In this document: positions 53,644-61,529 of the stretch, piece by piece
Layout: each line of letters starts with the position of its first letter
Position numbering within the stretch: the first letter of the stretch is position 1
NCBI GenBank assembly: GCA_963750535.1
Contig: CAVVRF010000032.1
Location: 124,001 to 188,000 of the forward strand
Reading direction: 5' to 3'
Length of the DNA: 64,000 bases
Origin: JAKFWF01 sp963750535
Lineage (GTDB): Bacteria > Pseudomonadota > Alphaproteobacteria > Rhizobiales > Hyphomicrobiaceae
Position numbers and translations under genes: made by a program
Notes under the pieces: generated by a model
Database searches by the model: none
Told to the model about the DNA's origin: nothing
Seen by the model: only the letters and a program-made list of their open reading frames with translations

Positions 53644-55031
53644 TCACGATCGATAGGCCGGCGCCGTGGTGGCGCGACCGCTTCCTCGTCGGCCTGGTGC
53701 TGGCGTTTCTCGCCGGGCACCTGTTGCTGGCGCTGCTGGTGCCGGACGGCGCGGCGCGGATGCTGGTCGGCGACCGGGCGGGTGATCGCTTTCGCGCCTT
53801 GACCGAGCTGCTGGCGCAGCCGGACCTCGACCATGCCATGCGGGTGATCTTCAGGATCGGATCGCCGGGCGACTGGATCCTGTTCGCGCCGGCCTTCGCC
53901 GTCGCCGGGCCGTACGGCGTGATGGCGCAGAACGTGGTCCTCTACGCGCTCGGGCTGGTCGCGCTCTATCGGCTTGGCCACATGCTGCTGCCGCCGACCG
54001 GCGCACGCATCGCCTGCATCGCCTGGTGCCTGCTGCCGGCCACCGTGTTCCACCCGCATGCGCTTGCCTCGGAGGCGATCTGCAATCCGCTGCTGATCAT
54101 GCTGGTGGAGCGGCTCGTCCGTCTCGAGCTTGCCGAGGACGCGGGCTGGCGTGATGTGCTGATCGCCGGCGCGATGACCGCGGTGATCGCATTCGTGCGC
54201 CACGTCTATCTATTGCTGCCGCTGGCGGTGGCGATGTGGCTGCTGCTGTTGCGCCCGCAGGGCATCGGCCGCCCTTCGCGCATCGCGGCGTATCTGGCGC
54301 TCGGCTACGCGCTTACCATGCTGTGGTGGGCCGCGATCGGGCTCGGCGGCCAGCGCTATCCACTGGGCGAGAGTGTCGGCGGGCTCGAGTCGAACCTGTT
54401 CCTGCGCGCCGACCGGATGGCGGCGATGGGCGGTCTGGCGCTGCCGCAGGCCTACCTCGACCGCAATCGCGCCGCCGGCAAGGAATTGCGCACGATGCAC
54501 CCGGCCGAGTTCGCAGCCTTCGCCGGCGCGCATCCGGGCCTGTTCGTCCGATCGGCGTTGTCGGATGCCTTCAACCTGGTCGCGAACCCCGGAGTAGCGA
54601 TGCTCGCCGGCCGCTACCTGGGCTTGTTTGATCTCGGCGAGCGCAACCACCGCGACCTCAACAAGTGGCGCGAGACGCGCGAGCGGGAAGGTGTCACGGG
54701 GTTGGTGCGGCTGCTGTGGCAGACCTCGCCGGTCGGGCTTGCGTTCAATCTTGCCGGCAGCATTCTGTGGGCGGGCTTTCTCGGCCTTGCCCTGCTCGGC
54801 GCGCTATTGTTCGTCGTCGATCGGCACCAGACGCCGGCGGTTCGCATCTTGCTTGCGGGCTTTGTCGCGTATGCAACCGTATTGACCAGCGCAACCGCCG
54901 GCTACACCCGCTGGGATCACCGGTCGGGGATCGAATTCATCCTGGCGATCTGGTTCGCGATCGGTCTGCTGCAATTGGTCGAATGGTCGGGGCGGCGGGA
55001 TTCGAACTCGCGACTTCCTGCTCCCAATTAA
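53640..55031 (+). CDS. GT-C-type multi-spanning glycosyltransferase-like protein
   Basis: The protein has 463 residues and about ten membrane segments. The first loop holds acidic residues (VGDRAGDRFRALTELLAQPDLDHAM), as in polyprenyl-sugar-dependent GT-C transferases. It overlaps the DprE1-like gene (ATGA) and could use the lipid-linked pentose made by its neighbours; that is an inference. The last 16 codons (WSGRRDSNSRLPAPN) are antisense to a tRNA-Pro fragment, the left att repeat of the genomic island. Island insertion has therefore altered the extreme C-terminus. Confidence 0.75.
   Translation: MITIDRPAPWWRDRFLVGLVLAFLAGHLLLALLVPDGAARMLVGDRAGDRFRALTELLAQPDLDHAMRVIFRIGSPGDWILFAPAFAVAGPYGVMAQNVVLYALGLVALYRLGHMLLPPTGARIACIAWCLLPATVFHPHALASEAICNPLLIMLVERLVRLELAEDAGWRDVLIAGAMTAVIAFVRHVYLLLPLAVAMWLLLLRPQGIGRPSRIAAYLALGYALTMLWWAAIGLGGQRYPLGESVGGLESNLFLRADRMAAMGGLALPQAYLDRNRAAGKELRTMHPAEFAAFAGAHPGLFVRSALSDAFNLVANPGVAMLAGRYLGLFDLGERNHRDLNKWRETREREGVTGLVRLLWQTSPVGLAFNLAGSILWAGFLGLALLGALLFVVDRHQTPAVRILLAGFVAYATVLTSATAGYTRWDHRSGIEFILAIWFAIGLLQLVEWSGRRDSNSRLPAPN
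54984..55027. repeat. Left att-type repeat: tRNA-Pro 3' half, 44 bp
   Basis: These 44 bases are identical to 58863-58906, the part of the intact tRNA-Pro gene from the anticodon loop to the CCA end. The copy lies in the 3' end of the GT-C gene. It marks the left junction of the genomic island, as expected when an element integrates into a tRNA 3' half. Confidence 0.92.
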
Positions 55032-55367
55032 TGGGCAATACTGATAGAGCCAGTTACTCAACTTCCGGGCGGCCGCTATCGCGAGGTGAATTGGACGCCA
55101 TCTTCGGTCGAATAGAAATAGTGTCCTGCGGAGCCGAATGCCGCGTGCTTGTCCATCTTGTCCCACCTCGACCGATTTGACTCGGGTATTGACCAAACTT
55201 GCATCATTGCAGAGACGATCCGTTGTCGGCCCATAAAGCTGCCTTCCCGGTTTTGACGCGGCCACGCCTACTCCCCGTGCTCCATTGACAGCACATCCAC
55301 GGGGCCGCAATCCGGTCATGATTGGAAGGTAGCCACAACAAAGGTTCGTTATGTAAGGGGGGAGTTC
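55028..55367. other. Island left segment with one possible short minus-strand frame
   Basis: No long gene is present in this 340-bp stretch. On the minus strand 55076-55156 a 26-codon frame (MDKHAAFGSAGHYFYSTEDG...) has a GAGG leader nine bases upstream; it could be a small protein but the support is weak. Confidence 0.3.
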
Positions 55368-55502
55368 ATGATCATTCGCGATGGCAATGAAGCACGTCAT
55401 AGAGCTGCTTATGCCCATAGTAGCAGGCTCGCCTCGGGTGCGACCGCAATCGGCATGGTCGTGATCGTTAGTCTCTTCATTTGGTTCGCCAAGTTCCTGT
55501 GA
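55368..55502 (+). CDS. Small membrane protein, 44 residues
   Basis: ATG 55368 is preceded by a very strong GGGGGGAG site. The protein has a charged N-terminal half (MIIRDGNEARHRAAYAHSSR) and a C-terminal membrane helix (ATAIGMVVIVSLFIWFAKFL), then TGA. The good ribosome site and sensible topology support it despite the small size. No homologue is recognised. Confidence 0.55.
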   Translation: MIIRDGNEARHRAAYAHSSRLASGATAIGMVVIVSLFIWFAKFL

Positions 55503-55741
55503 AGCTGCCGTGCTAATCGCGTACGCATGAGCATAGGGGTGGCGATTGCTGGTGTAAGGTGGCCCCCCGGTTGTTCGGACGGATTTTCCGCCTAGAGAAC
55601 GATTGCGTCCGATCCCCGACCTGCAGGCATACGCGTCCTCGCGCGGCGGTCGATTGCTGACTTAAGTCATACGCCCAAGTTTCAGACAAGGCTGAGTGGG
55701 AATGCAGTCAGGGGCATCAAGCAACGCATAATCGTTACGCT

Positions 55742-55990
55742 ATGTCGAGCGAACAAAGGTGCGCAATTCGGACATTTGATCGTTTGTCATGCAAAACTCT
55801 CGATCACATCACGGAAGGATGCAGCACCTTGATGCCCCTTCGGGGCATGGCTGTTCTCTTTGTTGTCCTTTCCCATGCCAGCAATGCTGGTTTCCATGTT
55901 TTTCCCTTTCTAAATGCATCTGGTACCGGCAAAGCCGGTGTCTGGCTATTTTTTGTCCTGAGTGCATTTCTTCGGCTCTGTTCGCGTTGA
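55742..55990 (+). pseudogene. Acyltransferase family 3 (OafA-like), N-terminal fragment
   Basis: This frame contains the start of a membrane acyltransferase: LMPLRGMAVLFVVLSHASNAG with the RG-A-LFVVL-H motif of the family, then a second helix GVWLFFVLSAFL. It is cut at SAFL by the left end of an IS1595-family element. The rest of the protein resumes at about 57112. The 240 bp before the start hold no other gene. Confidence 0.8.
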
Positions 55991-57118
55991 CTGTGGAGCC
56001 CTTCACGCCACTGCGGCCGAGAGGAAGCCTCGGCGGATACCGCGCATCGCCGTTGGCGGCAATCATGCGGTGCCAACGCAGGTACGTTGGCAGGTTTTTG
56101 GTGGCGCCACTAGCCATGAAGCGTGCGATCAGGCTTTGAGTCTGCGGGTCAGGCATTCAAGTTCTGGATGTGATGGCGCACAATCGTGTCCAATTCCAGA
56201 AAGGGCTCTCCGAGGCCCGTTTCTTGGCCCTCTACGGCAGCGAGGAGCAGTGTCGCGCGGCCATTGCAAGTTGGCGCTGGCCGGACGGGTTCTTCTGTCC
56301 CGCGTGCGGCGGAGCCGACCACTGCATCGTTGGGCCGCGAAGGCTCTACCAGTGCAACGCATGTCGTCGGCAGACCTCGTTGACAGCGGGCACCATCTTC
56401 AGTTCCACGAAGGTGCCACTGACGACCTGGTTCCGCGCCATGTACCTCATCACGCAGACCAAGCAGGGCATCTCCTCGATCGAGCTCGGCCGCCGTCTCG
56501 GCACGACGCAGACGACCGCCTGGAAGATCAAAACTAAGCTCGCCGAGGTGATGCGGACAGCAGGCGAAGACAACAAGCTCGACGGGCGTATCGAGATGGA
56601 CGATGCCTATCTCGGCGGTGCCAGGAGCGGCGGCAAGACCGGCCGCGGCAGTCCTGGCAAGAAGCCGATCATCGTGGCGGTTCAGACCGATGACAAGGGC
56701 CGGCCGAGACGCATCAAGCTGCGTCGGATCGCGCGTTTCAAGCGGGCGCGCATCAAGAGCCTGACCAAGCGCATCATCACGCCAGGCTCGACCGTGGTCA
56801 CCGACGGCTACCAGTGCTTCCACGGCGTCAAAGATGCCGGCTGCGCTCACGTCAGGATCACAACCGGGTCGGGCCCGCGCGCCGCCCGCAATCCGGCGTT
56901 CCGCTGGGTGAACACGATGCTCGGCAACATCAAGGCCGCGCTCGTCGGCACCTATCGCGCCATCCGCAAGAAGCACATGGTGCGCTACCTCGCCGAGTTC
57001 GAGTGGCGTTTCAACAACCGCTTCGACCTCGCCGCCATGATCCCGTCGCTCGGGCGCGCAGCCGCCAATGTCAAAGCCGGCCACCTACAGCTATCTCAAA
57101 TGGGCTGATTATGGTGCG
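55974..57118 (+). mobile_element. IS1595-family insertion sequence (boundaries approximate)
   Basis: The element carries one transposase gene. Its left boundary is set where the acyltransferase reading stops making sense (about 55974) and its right boundary where it resumes (about 57110-57118). I could not identify matching terminal inverted repeats or an 8-bp target duplication by eye, so insertion may have been accompanied by deletion of part of the target gene. Confidence 0.75.
56173..57108 (+). CDS. IS1595-family transposase (ISXO2-like)
   Basis: This 311-residue transposase has an N-terminal zinc ribbon (FFCPACGG and QCNACRRQT) followed by a helix-turn-helix region (IELGRRLGTTQTTAWKIKTKL). 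The ISXO2-like catalytic domain has MDDAYLGG, TDGYQCF and a C-terminal EFEWRFNNR. The full length suggests it may be active. Start ATG 56173; a GTG three bases earlier is possible. Confidence 0.92.
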   Translation: MAHNRVQFQKGLSEARFLALYGSEEQCRAAIASWRWPDGFFCPACGGADHCIVGPRRLYQCNACRRQTSLTAGTIFSSTKVPLTTWFRAMYLITQTKQGISSIELGRRLGTTQTTAWKIKTKLAEVMRTAGEDNKLDGRIEMDDAYLGGARSGGKTGRGSPGKKPIIVAVQTDDKGRPRRIKLRRIARFKRARIKSLTKRIITPGSTVVTDGYQCFHGVKDAGCAHVRITTGSGPRAARNPAFRWVNTMLGNIKAALVGTYRAIRKKHMVRYLAEFEWRFNNRFDLAAMIPSLGRAAANVKAGHLQLSQMG

Positions 57119-57912
57119 TAATCAGGATTGTTTTTATGTACTGCATAGAGCGATTTGATGCGCAAACGGCTTTGCGTCACCTGCTGCTCAGGGAGGGCCG
57201 AGGTGAATATTGGGCGATACCAGTAGAATTTTCCTATTATTTCATTATTCCGGTCTTGGTTATTGCTTGGCGCCACGTCGCATCGATTGGGCGGTTGGCG
57301 AAGTTGGCCTTCGTGATTTCGACGATAGCGTTCTCTGTTTTTCTTTACAACGGAAGCGCGATAGGCCGTAATTCTATCGGCGTTTCTAATTATTTGCTGG
57401 TTTTTATCGTTGGGAGTTTTGTGGCCATCCTACCTTCGCAGCGCGCACAGGGAGCTCAAAGATGGCTATGGGTTGTCGCCCTGATTGCGCTCGCTCTCGT
57501 TGTGCTCTTGACGCCGCAAGTGGTAGCGCTTGTTCGCCCGGGAACTCAAGATACTGAAATCCATGCACTTGCGCCGATATTTGCATTGCTATGGGGCGCT
57601 TTGTTGTTCGCGCTAAATAATCTACAGAGTTCTGCTATAGGTCAGTGGCTATCTAGACCTTTCGCTTTCATTGGACGCATTAGCTTCAGTATCTATCTTA
57701 TCCACATGCCGATTCTTACTGTGATACCCAGAAGCCCCCAAATTCAGCCCGAGTGGATCGGCGCGATTACGTTGCTTGCCTCTGTTTTCATGAGCTGGAT
57801 TACCTGGCGCCTCATCGAGCAGCCCGGAATTAACTTGGGTCGTACGCTCGGTCGGACGCTTGGTCAGCACGCGGCACTGCTACAGGTTCGTACCAGACGG
57901 AATGAGCTTTGA
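57112..57912 (+). pseudogene. Acyltransferase family 3, C-terminal fragment
   Basis: After the insertion sequence the frame resumes with VIRIVFMYCIERFDAQ and GEYWAIPVEFSYYF, the family's W-IPVEF motif, followed by about seven membrane helices. It ends at RTRRNEL. SFSIYLIHMPIL near the end is another OafA-type signature. An internal ATG at 57136 could start a product, but it would lack the catalytic N-terminal histidine region. Several dozen residues between the fragments appear lost. Base composition is less GC-rich than the host, so the gene was probably acquired. Confidence 0.8.
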
Positions 57913-58077
57913 CCGCGGTGGTCGTGGCCAAAATTCAAGAACCGCGTCTCCCCGATTACCTGCCATCCACCGCGAAGCCACCGTCGCTACATCCACCGGG
58001 CTGCGCACCAGAAAGGGCTCGAGAAGGCGTGTTCAATCCACTACGGAGCAAAGCACGGACTTTGAACGAGATTGATC

Positions 58078-58330
58078 ATGGCTCACACCCTTCCCGGGCT
58101 GCGCGCAAGGGCCGATGAAATCGCCAGGGAGTGGGAGCGCCTTCACGGTGCGATCAATGAAGTTGCCCGCATTCATGCTAGGGAAGCGTCGTTGCGGCGT
58201 TCCGCGTCTTGCACGACATGGCGATGGCCGTTGGTCAGCGTCGCTTGGAACTGGACCTGCTCATCGCTTCCCAAGTAGGGTCCGCCAGACAGCATGGCCA
58301 GCTTGCCGATGATCGACCACGGCAAACGGT
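58078..58330 (+). pseudogene. Small unknown frame, probably frameshifted
   Basis: ATG 58078 opens MAHTLPGLRARADEIAREWERLHGAI..., a helical start resembling small proteins often found near mobile elements. After about 39 codons the frame turns implausible, while another frame (AFRVLHDMAMAVGQRRLELDLL...) stays open to about 58330. A short indel may separate the two. The evidence is weak and the product is unknown. Confidence 0.3.
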
Positions 58331-58862
58331 CTGATCCACCAATGCGCTGTCCAAAATAGAAAAGGTGCGCGCTCTTCGGGGGGAGAGCTACGCACCTTTA
58401 GCAGACACGGGGGTCAGCCTGCTTTTCCGGTCTCGCGAGGGAAGCGAGACGGGTACCTTCGGGGGTAGAGACAACCTTAGGGCGACAGGCAGGTCGATCT
58501 TTGATCTGAGTCAAGCTTGCCTAGGCAACTAGGTATGGCAGGTTGTCGCACGGCTGACCTCAGCGGTTACCGAACAACCTGAAGTCGTTCGACGCATCAA
58601 TCGGCTACGAAACGTCATTTTGCCCGCACCAGCCATCGATCGCGATCACCTAACTGGGCATCCACGCCGATGTTGGCTGCGATCCCGATGAGACAGAACT
58701 GAGACAAAACGTCATTCGCGACGTCGTGCTGGCAATGGATTGGCAAGGGCTGCGACGATCAGTCTCGTCCGGCCGCGCTGCCTCGCAGGCCTGCACCACT
58801 GCCCTTCTGGGGCATATCCGGGGCGCTCCGGATAAGAGCAGCAATCAACTCATCGATTTTAT
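58331..58862. other. Non-coding right part of the island
   Basis: No gene is visible here. Two consecutive hairpins stand out: AAAGGTGCG (58361-58369) pairs with CGCACCTTT (58391-58399) with an inner GCTCT/AGAGC stem. GTCTCGC (58430-58436) pairs with GCGAGAC (58444-58450). They may belong to a small RNA or to a recombination region near the att site. Confidence 0.45.
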
Positions 58863-58939
58863 TGGTCGGGGCGGCGGGATTCGAACTCGCGACTTCCTGC
58901 TCCCAAAGCAGGCGCTCTACCAGGCTGAGCTACGCCCCG
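58863..58939 (-). tRNA. tRNA-Pro, anticodon TGG
   Basis: Read on the minus strand, the 77-base gene starts CGGGGCG and ends CGCCCCGACCA, giving a full acceptor stem with encoded CCA. The anticodon stem-loop is CCTGC TTTGGGA GCAGG with anticodon TGG, and GTTCGAATC is the T-loop. The stretch from the anticodon loop to CCA (58863-58906) is repeated at 54984, making this gene the island's attachment site. Confidence 0.96.
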
Positions 58940-59062
58940 TATCGACACGTGATGCGCATGCGCGCACGGCACGTCTAGTGCCCGTTCGGCGGCGATGCGT
59001 CAAGCAAGGTCGACTGGCAAGCCGGATGGTCAGGCAGACCAAACCCGTCCGAGCGGTCACGC

Positions 59063-59566
59063 CTAGCGCACGGCGGTGCCGAACGCCTTGTGCAGCACCT
59101 TGTCGCCGGGCTTCAGGCCAAGCTTCGCCGCGGCGCCGGCGGCAAGCTCCAGCACCGCCGTCACCGGCCCTTCCGAGCCGATGACGCGCTCCGACAGGGG
59201 CTCGGTGCCGGTCTCGATGCGATGAACGCGGCCGTCGCCGCTGATGAACACCATGTCGAGAGAGGCATATGTGTTCTTCATCCACATCGTGATTTCCTGC
59301 GGCGTGCCGTAGGGAAACAGCATGCCGGTGCCGTCCGGCACCTTGGCGCGGAACATCAGGCCACGCGATTTCTCCTCGGGCGTTTCCGCCACCTCGATCT
59401 CGATGGTGTGGCGGCCGGCGGCAGTCTCGAGGATCAGCTTGTCACGGCGCATCTCGGCCTCGGCTGCGGTCGCGCTCAACCAGCAGCCGGCCAGCATGGC
59501 AAAACAAAGCAGGACCACCTGAAGGGCGGCCCTGCTCACCGGACTAGATCGAACTCGCGATATCAT
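59063..59566 (-). CDS. DUF192 exported protein
   Basis: This 167-residue protein has a signal peptide (hydrophobic AALQVVLLCFAMLAGCWLSATAAEA). The DUF192 core follows: IEIEVAETPEEKSRGLMFR, MLFPYGTPQEITMWMKNTYASLDMVFI and VLELAAGAAAKLGLKPGD. The motif RGLM and the W-MKNT stretch are diagnostic. Function unknown. It lies just downstream, in the same direction, of the cold-shock gene and is probably co-transcribed. Confidence 0.9.
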   Translation of the reverse strand: MISRVRSSPVSRAALQVVLLCFAMLAGCWLSATAAEAEMRRDKLILETAAGRHTIEIEVAETPEEKSRGLMFRAKVPDGTGMLFPYGTPQEITMWMKNTYASLDMVFISGDGRVHRIETGTEPLSERVIGSEGPVTAVLELAAGAAAKLGLKPGDKVLHKAFGTAVR

Positions 59567-59584
59567 ACGAGATAGATACTGGCC

Positions 59585-60187
59585 TCAGTGCTGCGATGGC
59601 AAGTTCGACGGCGCGCCATCCGGTCGCATCTCGGCCGCCATGCAGCCCTTGGAGCCGTGCCCCCAGCGCACCTGGACGATCTGGCCCGGCCGCAGCTCGG
59701 TGAAACCAAAGCGCCGCAGCGTCTCCATATGCACGAACACGTCCGGCGTGCCGTCGCCGCGGGTGAGGAAGCCGAAGCCGCGCACCCGGTTGAACCACTT
59801 GACCATCGCGCGCTCCCACTCGCTCTCGGCCTGGACCACGACGTGAGTGCGCTGCGGCAGCTGCGAAGGATGGATCGCGGTGCTGTCGTCGAGGCTCAGG
59901 ATACGGAAGGCCTGAAGGCCTTTCGGACGGCGCAGAACCTGCGCATGGACCCGGGCGCCCTCGTAGGCCGTCTGATGGCCGCCCGCCCTAAGGCAGGTCA
60001 CGTGCAGGAGTACGTCGGGCAGCCCGTTGTCGGGAACGATGAATCCATAACCCTTGGAGGCATCGAACCACTTGATCGCACCAGCGATCTCGAAAACCTC
60101 GAGACCTTCGGAGCTGCGTGCATTGTTGATCTCTGCAAGAAGTGTCGGATCGACCCCCGCCAGATCGCCCAGCTTATCTTCCCCCAT
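59585..60187 (-). CDS. Protein with two cold-shock domains
   Basis: This 200-residue protein has two CSDs: GAIKWFDASKGYGFIVPDNG with DVLLHVT (about residues 36-65) and MVKWFNRVRGFGFLTRGDG with DVFVHME (about 127-158). Both carry the RNP1- and RNP2-type aromatic residues for RNA or single-stranded DNA binding, though RNP1 in the second is R-GFGFL. Such double proteins are common in alphaproteobacteria. A long leader may be present upstream, as in cold-shock genes. Confidence 0.92.
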   Translation of the reverse strand: MGEDKLGDLAGVDPTLLAEINNARSSEGLEVFEIAGAIKWFDASKGYGFIVPDNGLPDVLLHVTCLRAGGHQTAYEGARVHAQVLRRPKGLQAFRILSLDDSTAIHPSQLPQRTHVVVQAESEWERAMVKWFNRVRGFGFLTRGDGTPDVFVHMETLRRFGFTELRPGQIVQVRWGHGSKGCMAAEMRPDGAPSNLPSQH

Positions 60188-60800
60188 GAGAATTGTACCC
60201 CGCTTACTTGATTACCGTTGCCTGCCACACGAAACTGGTGGCCCTTCTTGTCGCTGGGGAGGCTGAAGACCCCTCTTTGGCATCCCCCTCGGAAGGTCCC
60301 CGGAACATGTCTCAATTGGTTAACGCGGGCTAGACCCTTTTTTGTGCAGTGCGCGGTTGATGACACCGGCAGGATTTGGATGCGACTGTAGGGTGTATAC
60401 GTAACCTCCGGAAATAACGACGATTTATTGGCATCTTCAACATTCGCATGTGCTGAGGTCGCAGCCCTGTATTAGCTGGGGAGGACGCGGTCGGGGATGA
60501 AAAAGTACACAGCGTTGGGTTGCAAAGTGGCTCGCTGATTCGGTCGAATCGCCGGGGTTGATCGGTGCACGGAGTAGAGCACCGCGGTGTGGCAACAAAG
60601 TGGCCTATACACCTGTTATCCCCAAGGGTTGCGACAAATTGTCTCAGACAATTCGGCGCAGGAATAAATCCAAACGGTCAAGAACGCAGTTCAAGCGGAT
60701 CGGTGCCGTCGCCGGGCGGTTGCCGGCGATTGAACTTGTTCATCGCGGTGCCGCGGCGTATCAGCAGACAGGGCATCCGTACCAGCCGTCGGGAGGCAGC
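60188..60800. other. Divergent intergenic region, cold-shock gene and glyoxalase
   Basis: This 613-bp stretch has no credible gene. It should include promoters and leaders for both divergent genes. The only clear element is the palindrome at 60637-60653. A TTATCCCCA near 60617 resembles a DnaA box but is solitary. Confidence 0.55.
60637..60653. promoter_or_regulatory. Perfect palindrome upstream of glyoxalase gene
   Basis: AATTGTCT and AGACAATT flank a single central C, forming a 17-base near-perfect dyad about 150 bp before the glyoxalase start. It looks like a binding site for a dimeric regulator. Confidence 0.4.
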
Positions 60801-61241
60801 ATGCGATATCTTCATACCATGGTCCGGGTCGGCAACGTACAGCAGAGCCTGGACTTCTACTGCCGGCACCTCGGCATGGAGGAGGTTCGCCGTGTCGAGA
60901 GCGAGGCCGGCCAATTCACCCTGATCTTTCTTGCCGCGCCGGCGGACAAGGCACGCGGCGTCGCCGAGCGCGCGCCATTGCTCGAGCTTACCTACAACTG
61001 GGACCCCGAAGTCTATACCGGCGGCCGGAATTTCGGACACCTGGCGTTCGAGGTCGACGACATCTACGCGACCTGCGAGCGCTTGATGAAGGCTGGCGTC
61101 ACCATCAACCGGCCGCCGCGCGACGGGCGCATGGCGTTCGTGCGCTCGCCCGACAACATCTCGATCGAGCTGCTGCAGAAGGGCGAGGCGAAGCCGAAAG
61201 CGGAGCCGTGGTTGTCGATGGCCAACACCGGCGTGTGGTGA
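60801..61241 (+). CDS. gloA: Lactoylglutathione lyase (glyoxalase I)
   Basis: This 146-residue VOC enzyme converts the methylglyoxal-glutathione adduct to lactoylglutathione. The metal ligands are visible: MRYLHTMVRV (His5), LLELTYNW (Glu), NFGHLAFEV (His) and ISIELLQ (Glu), together with the glutathione-binding NWD region. ATG 60801 follows GGGAGG. Paired in function with gor in glutathione-based stress defence. Confidence 0.93.
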   Translation: MRYLHTMVRVGNVQQSLDFYCRHLGMEEVRRVESEAGQFTLIFLAAPADKARGVAERAPLLELTYNWDPEVYTGGRNFGHLAFEVDDIYATCERLMKAGVTINRPPRDGRMAFVRSPDNISIELLQKGEAKPKAEPWLSMANTGVW

Positions 61242-61268
61242 TGGACCGCACGGGCCGGGAGGCAGGGC

Positions 61269-61529
61269 ATGAGCAGCGAACCGACCAAGCCGACTGACGA
61301 AGGTGGCGCGGGCAAGATCTCGCCCAAGGACGTGGCCTCCGGGACCGCGATCGGCACGGCGATGCGGGTCGGTTCCAGCCGCCGCAAGGCGAGGCTTGCC
61401 GAGGGTGCCGGTACGGCTGCCGCCGGCAGGAGCCGGCGACCGGGCACGTTCAACAACCTGGCGGTCGCGCTGCTGGTCGCCGCCCTGTCGATCGGGATGC
61501 TGGCCGTGATGATCGCGTTCGGCAGGTGA
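61269..61529 (+). CDS. Small single-pass membrane protein
   Basis: This 86-residue protein has a polar, basic N-terminal part and one C-terminal membrane helix (FNNLAVALLVAALSIGMLAVMIAF). It has no recognised domain. The stop overlaps the following flavoprotein start (GTGA), and the gene lies 27 bp after gloA, so it belongs to that operon. Confidence 0.65.
   Translation: MSSEPTKPTDEGGAGKISPKDVASGTAIGTAMRVGSSRRKARLAEGAGTAAAGRSRRPGTFNNLAVALLVAALSIGMLAVMIAFGR

Larger units (their letters stand above)
55028..58862. mobile_element. Genomic island integrated at tRNA-Pro, about 3.8 kb
   Basis: The segment lies between two perfect 44-bp tRNA-Pro repeats in direct orientation, the usual signature of tyrosine-recombinase integration. 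Its content is unlike the surroundings: the acyltransferase part (57130-57900) is clearly less GC-rich. No integrase or excisionase is recognisable, so the island is probably a degraded remnant that cannot move by itself. It holds a small membrane protein gene, an acyltransferase split by an IS1595-type element, a small broken frame and hairpin-rich non-coding DNA. Confidence 0.85.

Noticed and set aside
55809..56156. 115-codon minus-strand frame at the left end of the IS
   Set aside because: It runs across the IS boundary into the antisense of the acyltransferase fragment, so it is a composite of unrelated DNA. An accessory IS gene cannot be fully excluded.
60600..60630. DnaA-box-like TTATCCCCA, possible origin
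   Set aside because: It is a single imperfect box without AT-rich unwinding DNA or neighbouring dnaA, gidA or hemE genes.
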